DNA from: Notospermus geniculatus
Lineage: Eukaryota; Nemertea; Pilidiophora; Heteronemertea; Lineidae
Assembly: GCA_002633025.1 (NCBI GenBank)
Contig: NMRB01000075.1
Span: forward strand, 341,526-405,525
Direction: 5' to 3'
Length of the DNA stretch: 64,000 nucleotides
Notes under the pieces: model-generated
The model's database searches: none
What the model was told of the DNA's origin: nothing
What the model saw: the letters and a program-made list of their open reading frames with translations, nothing else
Shown here: positions 24,001 to 35,754 of the stretch, in pieces
Position numbering within the stretch: the first letter of the stretch is position 1
How the letters are laid out: each line of letters begins with the position of its first letter
Program-made: the position numbers and the translations under genes

Positions 24001-24382
24001 TATCATACAACATTAATTGCAACATTTCATCAATATTAAGTCACAAGGCGTGGATTAATTCATAGTCACAGTAATGAATTTTCCCGTAAATAAAAACTAT
24101 TTTCCTTTAATCAGAGACAAAACTGCTGTGGGATTGTGAATGAAGAACTACCGCCACTGGGAGGCGTTACGAGTGGTTCGATGCCTGTTGCACTGCGTCA
24201 AGGACGTCGTGACTGTATTTCACGCCATCGTCGCACCGCTCGCAGCGCCGCCCTTCATAAAAATGCCGGCATTCTCATTAAAGCTCTGCAAGAATGTTAT
24301 CCTTTGAGGAGTGGCATATAAAGAAGTACAGTGTATTTGTACATGTAGCTATAAAGGGCCACGAACTGAATGCAGAATGGTT
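21004..24382. other. Intergenic, no supported gene
   Basis: Apart from the TTAA element listed above, I see only AT-rich sequence with short shadow frames. Near 22720-22745 the word TTTTTTCTGGGACACCCTGT resembles a solo mariner-type terminus (CAGGGTGTCCC in reverse). No partner end was found close by. Confidence 0.45.
22292..22541. repeat. Second copy of the AGCC/TTAA MITE family
   Basis: This 250-bp element lies between TTAA at 22288-22291 and TTAA at 22542-22545. Terminal inverted repeats are about 20 bp with few mismatches. It shares its internal words (GTTAGGA, GGTCTCAT, CTCGTGAAGGTCC, AATGCTTGCCTGATACG) with 19915-20195. Confidence 0.65.
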
Positions 24383-24539
24383 TAAAGGGCCGTATGCACC
24401 AAACGAATATTATCTTGAACTAAGGTTGAGCCACATCTTTTCTATTGTTCAGGTTTGCCAGGGCATGATGTGACAATGAAAAAGTTATGGCTCAACCTGA
24501 GTTCAAGATAATCTTCGCTTGGTGCATACGGCCCTTAAT
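24383..24539. repeat. 157-bp palindromic MITE, GGGCCGTATGCACC ends
   Basis: The left end AAAGGGCCGTATGCACCAAA is matched at the right by TTGGTGCATACGGCCCTTAA. Inner arms contain TATCTTGAAC with AGGTTGAGCCA and their inverted counterparts. It is non-coding. Confidence 0.7.
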
Positions 24540-24805
24540 GTCTATGTAAAGTGCGTGAATGTCTGGATTTGGCGTGGTGCTGCAGATTTTAGCTGGTACA
24601 TGGTGATGATAGTAATTTAAGACGTAGATGTACACATCTGGAGGTCAAAGAGAAAATCCAGAGGAATCGGAACCAGTCATTGTCGATTGTTGGTTCAGCC
24701 GGGCGGCTTGAGATAGGCCTACATACATGTAGGCCTAATGAGTATAGGCCAATAACGTCGACAACAGACAGTGGCTTTGGCATACAATAATGACATGAAC
24801 GATGG

Positions 24806-24861
24806 ACACCCGAACCATGGAGGGGTGTAGGCCTAGGCCTACCTCTCCATGGTTCGGGTGT
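24806..24861. repeat. 56-bp hairpin centred on AGGCCTAGGCCT
   Basis: ACACCCGAACCATGGAG on the left pairs with CTCCATGGTTCGGGTGT on the right. The centre TAGGCCTAGGCCTA is itself palindromic, so almost the whole segment can fold on itself. It might be a very short MITE or a cruciform-prone site; no function is shown. Confidence 0.6.
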
Positions 24862-27030
24862 ACAGACTGTATATTACAGTACAGAGGGGATGCATACATA
24901 CTAAATCTCAGTGTTGTAGACGAACTCCTGTGACTACACCTTGGGACGAGGCTGTCTCAATTTTGACAAACTCCTGTGACTGAATTTGAATTTGAATTTG
25001 GTAACCAGGCGGCGGCGCGCAAGTCGGCGGCGTTGTGTGACGTATACACCAAACCTAAATTAGGCCCGCAAATAATAATTTCACGCTCTGCTTACTCAAT
25101 TCCACGTCTCAAACTTCAGTCTTTACGGTCTTCATCGTTCCCCATGCGTTCCAGCCTCAAACGCGCCTTAGTTGCGAAGTACAGCCCATTTTTAGTCATT
25201 CTCGAAAAATTATTTACATAACCATATCACAGCAGCGTTCCACTTTTGACGTCAGATTGCTTCGCAGATTCGCCGCGTCGCGGCGTTCCGGGAACATGGC
25301 GTCGAGTGAATTCTAGTGTCGGTGAAAGCCGTGATGCACTAAACTAGAGTAAGGCTTATTTTGAGGTCCATGCAGTATATCATGAAGTTGATTGCCCCTA
25401 CTGCCACTTAAACAGAACAACATAAACGAGCGGTCAAAAAGTAACAAGATTTGCTGCAAAAAGTGTGCACATGTTGCGGATTCAAATTGGATAAATTGGT
25501 TTCCGATCTCACCGCTAGGGCTTACTGAGCTCCGTATCGCGTGTCGTCCATTATCACGTGATCGGCCGAAAGGAAACCGATCAACCAATCAGCGCGTTTA
25601 TTTCTTCGGCTGCTTTTCGGCCGATTGTGTGATAATGGCCGGCATGCGATAACGATCTCAGTATATGCTCTAGCAGTAGGATTGGGAACGAATCAACAAA
25701 CTGGACTGCGTGGCTGAGGGGGATGAACCGCAATGCATTTTTCATACATGTATTAGATCACATTAACCTACATGACTTGTACACTCAGTAAACTACATCG
25801 AGCGAACATGTCGTGCACCTAGTTTTCGATATCAGTCATGATACATCTCGCCAAACCAAGAAATCTCACTATGAACACACGATGGCCTTTCTCCATATAA
25901 ATCTCACTAAGATCATCCTGTTATCCTTCGTAGAGCAGCACGTATTGAAATGGATATTTATTATAGACTTGAATATAAAATATGAAAACGGTTTGAGTGG
26001 TTTGGTAAACTCCACTTTCATCCTCCCACAGCAGGGATTTTTACCTTCTCCACTTCATCCACTCAAAAGTGTTGGTGTGAGTGGATGAAGAGTACTGAGG
26101 TAAACAGCCCTGTGTGGAAGGATGACTTTCATCAGCAGGGTATAATCGTTGGTCATGAAAATCCAACAGGCAAGTAAAGCAGAAAAGAAATGGCCGCGAA
26201 AAGAGGTGGACCTCCTGAAAATGTCCACGAATTATGATTGAATGGGCAAGGGAAGAAAAAGTGCAAATCACGAAAAGAAAATCTCCTTCGGGGTGACAAT
26301 GATATCAATAACATATTACATGTAATAGTAATTGTATATAATGTGAGGTCAGAATTTTACGAAATTACAAAAAAAGTGTGCGATGCTTATCACTTGGTAC
26401 TACGGTGTAGATTTTTCCCTTGGGTTTTCTTCGGTTGATTCCAAATTCTATCCCTCCTGAGCAGGATTATTTTTGGACTGAAGTTTTAAACGTGGTAACG
26501 TTCGATTCATTTGATTTCGTGAGATTAAAAAAAGTCGTTTGAAAACGGTGATGACCAACTGCATCGCAGCTAATATAATACAAAATACACCGTAACTTGA
26601 TTTTCGTAGACTATCCATAAAAGCCAATCAGAATTTGTCAGAGTTAATCATGCAGGGCACGTCTCTCAAGCCACATAATACAACCCATAAAAGCCAATCA
26701 GGACTGAGCTAGTTTCTTACGTCACCATGTAAATTGCCAGCAAAATTTAATCACTCAGTTAAACTATTGTGGAAGAAAGTTGTCCAACCGTCCGAATGAC
26801 GTCACAACTTTTGTTCGACCGTCCTGCCGAACCCTCGATAATACGGCCTTTTTGCTTGTAACGTATCTATGCTATTGCCCGTCGAGATAGAAAGCCCTGT
26901 ATTCTTCAGCGTGTCAAGTCAGCTGCATTCAATGTTGACAGCAACATTTGTTTTCTCAGCTATCATTGGGGTAAAGCTATGTGCACACGGAGCTTTGTGA
27001 TTGCGCGATCAACATGCAGCCTGTGTCCCT
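24862..27030. other. Intergenic, no supported gene
   Basis: Outside the element at 25512-25676 I see no domain-bearing frame. A CpG-rich patch at about 25000-25310 includes the palindrome CGCCGCGTCGCGGCG; it could be a promoter-like island but no gene is visible on either side. Confidence 0.4.
25512..25676. repeat. 165-bp inverted-repeat element
   Basis: Arms containing CCATTATCACGTGATCGGCC and GGCCGATTGTGTGATAATGG are inverted copies. Outer parts (CTAGGGCTTACTGAG and CTCAGTATATGCTCTAG) are more diverged. It lies in a moderately GC-rich stretch with no coding exon. Confidence 0.55.
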
Positions 27031-28763
27031 GGACCGATATTCATAAAACTACTTAAGTCTAAGTGTGACACTTATCCTTTGTTGAACACAAAAGGTAAGT
27101 ATCACATTTTGACTTAAGTATGTTTGTGAATATGGACCCTCGCCATTTTTTCTGATGGCGAGGTAGTGTTATGTCATTGTTTGAAGGTTACGAATACCAT
27201 GGGATCATAATTCCTTACATTGGGAAGCTTTTTGAATAGACTACAGATTTCATCCGAATTTCATTCAGAAGACACCGCATTATTTAAATTGACAATATGA
27301 CTGCCATCGTGGTAGTTTACTACATGTATAGGCCTATACTACAGGTTTCGACATGCATCCCATGGTTGCTAAACAGCATATAACCAACGATTCGGTACCA
27401 GTTCATCAACTTTTAATCAACTTGAGCAATTTCTTGCCAACACAGATGTACATGTCATGTACACGTAGACGTAAATACACCCAATAGGCTACCCTCACCG
27501 ACAAAATATGGTTGAAAGAAGAACATCTGTGGTTTCGTGTGTCTTTCTAAATGAGAGTGCTGCTTTAGGCGGAATTACATGTATATCACTATTTTCATCA
27601 ATGCAATGGTAAATACACGTACATGTGTATAATTATGACGGTCGTTTTAATAATTGAGAAAACAAATTGTAACCGTGCAATTCCTCCTTGGTCCACGGAA
27701 ACCGTCCATAAATTGACCACAGACCACTGGGCAGGGCGTGAGAGCCTGGGTCCATATTCATGAACATCCTTATGTCAAAGTGTCATACTTATCTTTTGTG
27801 TTGAACAAATGATAAGTGTCACACTTAGACTTAAGTAGTTTTATGAATACATCCCCTGCTGATCAACAGGTACATTCAACACCATTGCTGCATGGCTGAG
27901 CCAAGGCGACTGCACGTGGAACGTATGCCCAAGTTACTTGTTCAAATTACCTATCAACCCTTTTGACGAATTTTTTTCTATACAGAAACCACAAGTTTTT
28001 CACTGGGGCTCTATGCCCATCATAAACATACTTCAGTCAAAGTGTGATACTTATCTTTTTTGCTGAACAAAGGATAAATGTCACACTTAGACTTAAGAAG
28101 TTTTATGATCATAGGCCCAGGGTCCATATTCACTTATGTACTTCAGTCAAAATTTGATACCGGTACTTATCATTTGTGTTGAACAAGGATAAGTGTCATA
28201 CTTAAACTTAAGTAGTTTTACGAATGAGACCAGGGCCCGTATGCACAAAACTTCTTAAGTGTAAAATTTCCCTTATCTTTTGTTTGGAACAATTGTTTAA
28301 GTGAAATTTTACACTTAAGATATTTTATGCGTACGACCCCTGGTTTCCATATTCAGTCTTTCACAAATCGGAAAATTAATGCAGTTGTTCTTCGAAAAAA
28401 GAAACTTTAAACAGTGAAACATACATGTGAAATAAATGGCACAGTCCATGGTAAGTATATAATGTAAATGTACATAATTATACATGTAGGCTCTGATGAG
28501 TGGGATACGTAAAATAATGTAAGTATGGCTCATGGGGAAAAAGCAAGTGACTCACCGTGAATGGCGAGGCTCTCTTGAACAACTACATGTAAATGTACAT
28601 GTTCGTACACAGGAATTTTTAGTGACACCTGGACCCATATTCATAAAACTACTTGACCCATATTCATAAAAGTACGTAAGTCTAAGTGTGATACTTATCT
28701 TTTGTGTTGAACAAAGGATAAGTGTCACACTTAGACGTAAGTAGTTTTATGAATATGGGCCCT
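27031..28763. repeat. Cluster of six CATATTCATAAA-family hairpins
   Basis: Hairpins lie at about 27031-27138, 27748-27856, 28004-28113, 28114-28229, 28232-28341 and 28630-28763. The consensus arm reads CCATATTCATAAAACTACTT, then AAGTCTAAGTGTGACACTTATC, around a loop TTTTGTGTTGAACAAAG; the second arm is its reverse complement. Copies differ by substitutions and by an arm swap in 28232-28341 (AAAATTTCCCTTATC). The last copy carries a doubled left end (CCCATATTCATAAAA twice). No ORF is present. It looks like a non-autonomous foldback family that has expanded locally. Confidence 0.75.
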
Positions 28764-29369
28764 GGAGTCAAAAATGAAAAAAAGTCTGGTCGATTGGTAT
28801 TCTAGATTGCTGCCTCAGTCATTCTGTGTGTGCTATGGGCCTGGGCCTATCTTTAAATAATAAAAGAATCAAAACAAAACAGTTGCTTCAAAAATGCGAA
28901 GCATCGGGAATTGTGAATACTGTACATGTACCGTACTCACAATGTATGCCTCTGTATACATGCAGTCCTTTATCTCCGTTCAAAAACTGTCACTAGGTCG
29001 GGCCAACGTTTCATGGATCCGCTTTCCCAGGATTTTGTCCCTTCTCCCAAGACTTTGTCCCTTTCCTCTGTCAGTGAAAGACATTTTTATGCACAATAAA
29101 CTAGGGCCTACATGTAAGGTCGTGATTTCTACGGATTTGAAAATAAAACATCGGGTTCAGGCGAACCCGAAGCCCTGTGCAATCAACAAAACAAACGTAA
29201 GTATAATGTCAGGCAAGTGCTAGTGTGACCCGTTAGGGAAGAAATAGATCAAAATGCATCATGAACACAGTTTTAGGTAGGTCTACTTCGGGGACATCAT
29301 TTAAAAAAAAACTCAGTGATTTTTTCATCGTTTCTCTCGACTCAATACAATGCACTAAGTAAAATTATA
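28764..29369. other. Intergenic, no supported gene
   Basis: A plus-strand frame at 28894-29223 is open for 109 codons but has no recognisable domain, no paired splice sites and low-complexity flanks. I do not call it a gene. Confidence 0.45.
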
Positions 29370-29880
29370 TATCGGGTGGGCCAGAAAAAACGCGTACACT
29401 CGTTAACTTCTAATTTCCAGTGTGGGCTAATGATATTTTGGTGCCTTATATCATCATATGCTTGTTAGTAATTTTAGCAAAAATTTCAAACATGTAGGTC
29501 AAACCGTCTTTTATTGGCGGCAAAACCAAAATAATTTGTTGAAAATAAAATCTGGTGGGAAAGGAAAGAGTGTCCCTGGGAACAAAAGATCCTATTTCTG
29601 GCGATAAGTTCCTATGGCGGGACCTTAATTCGTCATGCAACGATAGAAGTTGACACTTTTTACAGGGGGGCATTCTTTACTGCTACACCTGAACGTTCGC
29701 TCATCTAATTGACTTGAAAAAGTAGTAGAGGTACAGGTAATTTTAGAAATATTCGTATTCTTGATATTATTGACCTACTTACTTATGCCGCAATTAACTG
29801 TGTGATCTTATGACAAATGACGGCCGTATTACTGTGAAATTACATTTACACTTTGTGTCTTTTTTCTGGCCCATCCGATA
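29370..29880. repeat. Mariner-like non-autonomous element, 511 bp
   Basis: The terminal inverted repeats are TATCGGGTGGGCCAGAAAAA and, in inverted form at the right, TATCGGATGGGCCAGAAAAA. They resemble the GGGTG-CC-AGAAAA ends of mariner/Tc1 elements, and the left end sits at a TA. There is no transposase; the one minus-strand frame of 75 codons is not recognised. Confidence 0.6.
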
Positions 29881-30172
29881 CATGCCGTAATACAGATAGA
29901 TAAATGCACCATAAAAACAAGCAATGAAACGCTGGCTGATAAACATGCAATCTGGCGAAGTTACATATTGACATACATGTGTAAGGCCTATACGGTCACT
30001 TCGTGAGTAGGGTAGGAATGATAGGATACGCTTGTCAGGGCAAGATGGAGGAGTTTTATAGGGCATCATTTTGATACACAGAGCGCTAAACCAACAAAGA
30101 GATTTGTCTTATAAATCAGAGCACATATTTGCAGTAAAGGGTTGCAGTAGGCCTAAGCTGCTATTAGCAGCT

Positions 30173-30414
30173 TAAGGCCCGTTTACACATGCAACTTTTC
30201 ATATGCAACTTTATGCAACTTGTTGCATAAACCTGATGAGACCAAAAATTTTCATAAAAGTTGCATGTGTAAACGGATATGCAACTTGTTGCAACTCAAT
30301 CACCCTGGATGTTGCATCGATTTTTCTATGTGTAAACCGTCCCAGGTAGTTTGCAACAAGTTGCAAGTTGCAGCAACTTGCAACTTGGTGCAACCTAGTG
30401 TAAACGGGCCTTTA
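30173..30414. repeat. MITE with AAGGCCCGTTTACAC ends, built of TGCAACTT repeats
   Basis: The left end TAAGGCCCGTTTACAC is matched by GTGTAAACGGGCCTTTA on the right. The interior is dominated by alternating TGCAACTTGTTGCA and related palindromic words. It is non-coding. The short internal repeats could form several alternative hairpins. Confidence 0.65.
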
Positions 30415-33400
30415 GGCCTACTTAAAGTGTTGCAGTAAAGGAGGTTCGCCCGGGGAGGTTCGTCAGTGACACATCCTCGCATGAATTAACCAAGACTACA
30501 TCCGGTGTAGTTATTTCTGCATAGGCCTAGGCCTATAGCCCTATGTGATATTATGGCCGATGTGCGAATGAATGCCCACTGACGCAATAAACATTTATAC
30601 ACTACATGTACTATGGGTGAAATCTATTCGAGGCATTCTACAGTTAAGGAGTAATTTTGTATATTTTATACTAGATTAAGTATTAAATGACATTAAATCT
30701 CTCACGTTATAATTTGTCTTTGTGTTGCTGACGAAAACTTCCGTATCCTAACCCGCGCGACTAAAACACACAATCCCATCACTACTTCACCGCTTAGCCC
30801 TCCTTGACGTCATTCGTGGAAACACGAAAACTACAGCTATTGTACTACGCAGGCATGAACCCGTGACTCCCTGGGATTTGTTTCACATTTTCAAGGGGAA
30901 GAGATTCGGAGCATCCTTTCGCTGTACATAAAAATGGATAATTCGGCTTTGACACATCAATACTTAGAATGTAAATGATTAACCATAAAAAACAAGAAAG
31001 AATAAGGACTGAATTGCCCCAAAGCGCCAGCAAGAATATGTAGCAAACTGAACACAACACTTCACAAGGGTTCACCCAATGCTCATGGTCATTGTGACTG
31101 TATGTGCAGATAAACCGGCAAAAATAGGCAAATTGAAATTACATGATGATTTTATATCAATCTACGGAATAAACGAAGAAATTTAAACTGAAGGACGAAC
31201 CCATTCTTTACTGGAGGATGCTCTACATGTACATTCAGGTGCGTGATTTGTTTGGAGATATTATGAAATTCTCATTCCACTATATTGGACCACCGACTTA
31301 AGTGTGCGAGTGTGCGGTTTACCAATACAATATGTCCTCGCACCAAAACATACAGGACTCATCAAAGCCCTGGGTCGGGGTTGTCCTGCACACTGCTACA
31401 ATTCTGTCGTGATGTTACATATATAAGTTACATGTAATTGCTAGACGTTGAATCAAAGATTTTTACCGAGGGTAAACCCCCCAGGCCCTCTCAGTCATTT
31501 TGAGTATAAACTAGGCCTACCACGAAAGCGCAGGTTCAAAAGATGCACGCGTTCTAGAGACTGAGCACAAGCGCGAAATTTTCTGTATTGACCTACAACC
31601 CGGGCCTTACAAGAAAACTGGTAGCCGTGCAGATTGATAGATCATCGGACAACATGCATACAATCAAAAATAGATATTAAAGCTTATCTATTTTTTGATA
31701 CAATCCTACGGGGCTGCCAGCATTCGGGAAATATGAATAAATGGTTTGAGGCTTTGTTGCAAGAGCCAACTCCCATCATTTCGTTGCATCACTTACATGA
31801 CGGTAACTTCCTAAACCCGTTGAGAATATCACGAAGTACATGTATTAGCATTGAGTGCCATCAAAAAAGAGCATCACGATATTTACACGTATTAGCACTG
31901 AGTGTCAGCAAAAAATGACATACTGTAGAGTTTCGTGGTCGACATCGCCACAACTCTTGATACATGATACCAAAAATAGATAAAGGTCTTTATCTATTTT
32001 TTGATGATACGAAAACATCTCGAGCGCCGCCTTGAAGTTAATGATCTCATTCGAGGGACTCACTGGAGAAAAAGTTTTAGCAAAGCCCTTGTAACGCCAA
32101 CGCGAACGCCAATCCCTCTGCACGACGCCAAAAAGATTGCGATGGCGTTTCGCGGCATGACTAGACAGACAAGAACAAGATAAGAAGAAGGAGCGCATGT
32201 GCAGTTTATGGATAACTCAAACCTGATAAAGTCACGATGATTATACTACATTGACATAGTCACATATAAAATATTACTTGATGGTATTCAGAATTACTGG
32301 ATCAAGTAAAAAAAGTGTCGACACATTGGCAGGGTGAATTTCGACTCGTAAATGTATTATAATAACAACGTTGATGGTCAGCCGGCAGAACAAGAAAATG
32401 CACACTAGCAGATGATGGTTGCAGATTCGTGGGAGGTTAATATTTTGTATAAAATGGGACAGGTAGGAGAAACAATACGTACTCCTGACGGCAAAAATAT
32501 GACAACATGATATTCATGAACGTGCGACACGAAACGTTCATTTCAACAATAAAAACTCGAAAAGAAAGACGTCTATAATGTATATTGTGATTGGTTTTTG
32601 GTTCATAGTTGACAACTACATGTAGCATCATTCCGGAGCAAAACGTGTGAATGTGAATATGGAATAATTATGGCGTGTCCATGAAGATTATGCTGAAGAC
32701 AGAATCAGAGCAATAATTCGTACGGGGCAATTTCTTTCTTCTCAGAGGCACAAGTATCTGTATTCTGGTTTCTTCACAAGTGAAAGTAGCCAAAATATTG
32801 TTCCAACAAATTACAATGCCTTATTTTAGTGGACAAACCCCTCCTTTAAAAGCCAATGTCAGGTGCTAATGCGTACCTCACCAGATCAACTTCTAAATTC
32901 TATGCCAATGCCATTCCCCATCCCAGCCTTATTCCGTTTTATACAGGCGAGCGAGGCAAAAAGTTGGTTATATCACAGTTAAAAGGTAAAGTTACATTTT
33001 TTGTGCCCATGCATTGCTGATATAAGAAGACGGTAAATAAAAGAACTGCGTAGAGAAGTTAATAAGGAAATAAATACGACTTAAGACAAGCGCACCAGCA
33101 AAGAAAGTGCTAAAATTGGCTCTTTGTCCAGGACTCATGAACGGACATCACGCAGACGCTACCTTGACTGAAATCAATGATGGAGCGAACGCCCAACTTC
33201 GAAATTTTAAATACCGCATGACAACTGCGGTGCCACTCTGGCTGGAGCACACTGCTGAACACGATTTCATTCGTGACATTTTGCGCAGCGTGTGCATTTT
33301 AGTTTGGATCCAGTAATAAGCACTTTCCTGTTGGCACGAACCAAGTAGGCTACGTATCATTTTGCCAAATCAAGACATTCAACTTGCCACATAAACTACG

Positions 33401-34264
33401 CACAATGCACCATGGATAACCGACTACTAGGCCTATCAATCATTATCCGTACACGGATAATGATCCCACAGGGTTGTCCGTTTTCACCATTCTTGATATT
33501 CACCTTACTGACCTCCAACTTCATGTCAAAGATTTATACCAGGCGTTGCCGTTTCCCAGTGTGTCCTCAATATCGTATGGGGTACACTGTGATTGTGAAA
33601 CGAGAGTGACGAATTTCTCTGTGTTCCCCTTTTGGAATGTCATATGGTCTCTTTAGCTCGGTATACTAGTGTGTTTTGTTTGGAACAACAGAGATTTGGG
33701 GAACACCAGAAAACGTTACACAGGTGTGACATCTAACAGTAGGCCCTACATGTATTTCCTTATGTCAGTGTTTCATCTTCTTGTTCTGGAAACGCTGGCA
33801 GATGGACCGACACGTTTCTCTTGCGGTCTTTTATCAAGTCGCAGCTTATGTCGTCAAACAATAGTAGACAAACACTTATAGATGGGGAACATTCAAAAAC
33901 ATTACACCGGAATTATCGGTATCAATCGGGAGGGGTAGCCTACTTGTGGATGTGGTTTTCTGGTCAAATAATGTTGGTTAATGAGTGCAAAATTTAATCT
34001 AAATGAATCGGTGTTAAGTGATGTGGAATTCCGAGGGACGTACACGTATCAAATAATGATTACAAGAAATTTTGTTGCATACAGAGAGTTTAGAGATGAT
34101 CGCCCGGTAACACTAACATTAACGTTATTTTTTACATTGCAAATGTACATTACATGTATGTCAGAAATACCGTTAGCGTTCGCGTTATCTTTAACAGATC
34201 TATTTCTTGAATATGCATGGACGCATTACCGTAAACTAATACATATTAGGGAAACTAATACATA
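30415..34264. other. Intergenic, no supported gene
   Basis: Several short frames exist but none shows a domain or conserved motif. Two small hairpins, AAAAATAGATATTAAAGC with TTATCTATTTTTTGAT at 31668-31698 and a similar one at 31972-32003, flank a 300-bp segment. I see no RNA gene. Confidence 0.45.
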
Positions 34265-34417
34265 TAGGGAGTTTAAGAAACCAAATGGTAAACGTTAACT
34301 TTACGACAACGTTATTTTTTGTACCGAAAATGCAATATATAATCTGGTGAATTCGCAGTATGAAAAATAACGTTGTCGTAAAGTTAACGTTTATCGTTTA
34401 ATTTCTTAAACTCCCTA
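34265..34417. repeat. TAGGGAG-family foldback MITE, copy 1
   Basis: The left arm runs TAGGGAGTTTAAGAAACC, then AACGTTAACTTTACGACAAC. The right arm is its inverted copy ending CTCCCTA. Arms are about 60 bp with a short loop containing ACCGAAAATGCAATATA. A second copy is at 63210-63367. Confidence 0.7.
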
Positions 34418-34780
34418 TTAGTTTATGGTACCACGTATTCCATTTTCACCACTCAAGTTCATACAGTGCTTAATTTTCAGTTAAAAAAAAACATGCCGGT
34501 GACGGGGCCTATGGCAAGTTACCGCGTCTGAATTTTTCCTTCATCGAATATATGCCTAATTGTAAAATCATGACAAGGACACGAAGTGCAAACACGATAA
34601 ATCTTTGTGCAGAGTCATACAAAGATCGCGGGCAGCAGATTCCTCTCTTGGTCAAGGCGGTGACAAGCTATGCGACGCGTCACGACAGCATTTTGTACTG
34701 TTTTTTTCAAGCACCGCTGCTGATCATGACGTGCCATGAGGTGCAGTTGGACAAAAATACACAACACAAAATGAAGGGCC

Positions 34781-34899
34781 GACCGCACAGAAAGTCGATA
34801 GCGCTACTGGCGCCTATCGGCAGTCAGTTATAACGCATTTTCCCACTAACTGAACCGCCGATAGGCGCCGAAAGCACTATCGGACTTTCTGTGCTGGTC
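34781..34899. repeat. 119-bp palindrome (copy also at 35983-36101)
   Basis: GACCGCACAGAAAGTCGATA and the inverted counterpart ending CTTTCTGTGCTGGTC form the ends. Inside, TGGCGCCTATCGGC pairs with GCCGATAGGCGCC. The second copy is part of the haplotype redundancy, so this is probably one element. Confidence 0.6.
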
Positions 34900-35316
34900 T
34901 CCGCACCGCGTACGCCGTAGTATGTCACCACATCTACGGAGAGTGTGAGCGTTATAAATGTTGCGAAGCTTTTTGAAAAAGGAAACAATACGAATTCAGG
35001 TGAGACTTCACGAACGTCCGTCATATCAGTAAGACCCAATATATAATGTTGTTAATATAGGTATGCGTATATATACCTCACATCGATTACATTCGGTGTA
35101 AAATACATGGNTCGTAAAGTTAACGTTTATCGTTTAATTTCTTAAACTCCCTATTAGTTTATGGTACCACGTATTCCATTTTCACCACTCAAGTTCATAC
35201 AGTGCTTAATTTTCAGTTAAAAAAAACATGCTTAATTTTCAGTTAAAAAAAAACATGCCGGTGACGGGGCCTTAATGGCAAGTTACCGCGTCTGCATTTT
35301 TCCTTCATCGAATATA

Positions 35317-35754
35317 CTCTAGATTCGTTCTTCTAAGGTTACTTTACTGAACACCCATATGACCGCCTACCCTATTGAATATGCATGGCAAAATAAAGAA
35401 CTGCTCAATGTGACTGACAGGCGAGGAGGGAAAGGGCTATTGACGACTGAATTATCCGACCACAGAAAGAACACGTGGTGATTAGTCTCGGACAGTTTGA
35501 AATTGATGCCTTTGAGAAGCGATTGAATAGGCCCTGTGCATAAGGCCAATACAACAGTGAATGTGACAGACACTCTTTTAATAGTGCCTGCCAACAAAGC
35601 AGTCTTTGCGGCCCAGTGCAAGTAACGCAAGACTCACTCATTGGTCAGTTATGTTCAATAGAATCAATAAATTCTTTGTATGGTCTATATTGTGGGCTGG
35701 GCCTAAACCTACAGCATGAATATATGAAGTAACCTTAGAAGAACGAATCTAGAG
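35317..35754. repeat. 438-bp MITE with 28-bp perfect TIRs and TA duplication
   Basis: The left end CTCTAGATTCGTTCTTCTAA, followed by GGTTACTT, is perfectly inverted at the right end. TA flanks both sides (35315-35316 and 35755-35756). The other allele version at 34555 has one TA and no insert, which gives a direct empty site. The interior frames are not recognised. TA duplication fits a Tc1/mariner-type or related transposase. Confidence 0.85.

Noticed and set aside
28894-29223. 109-codon plus-strand frame as a gene
   Set aside because: No domain, no signal peptide, no conserved motif and no supporting splice sites.
30173-30414. CRISPR-like array of TGCAACTT words
   Set aside because: Repeats are very short, irregular and palindromic, there are no spacers of constant size, and the genome is eukaryotic.
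35405-35641. Minus-strand frames of 78-87 codons
   Set aside because: They lie wholly inside the 438-bp MITE and have no recognisable domain.
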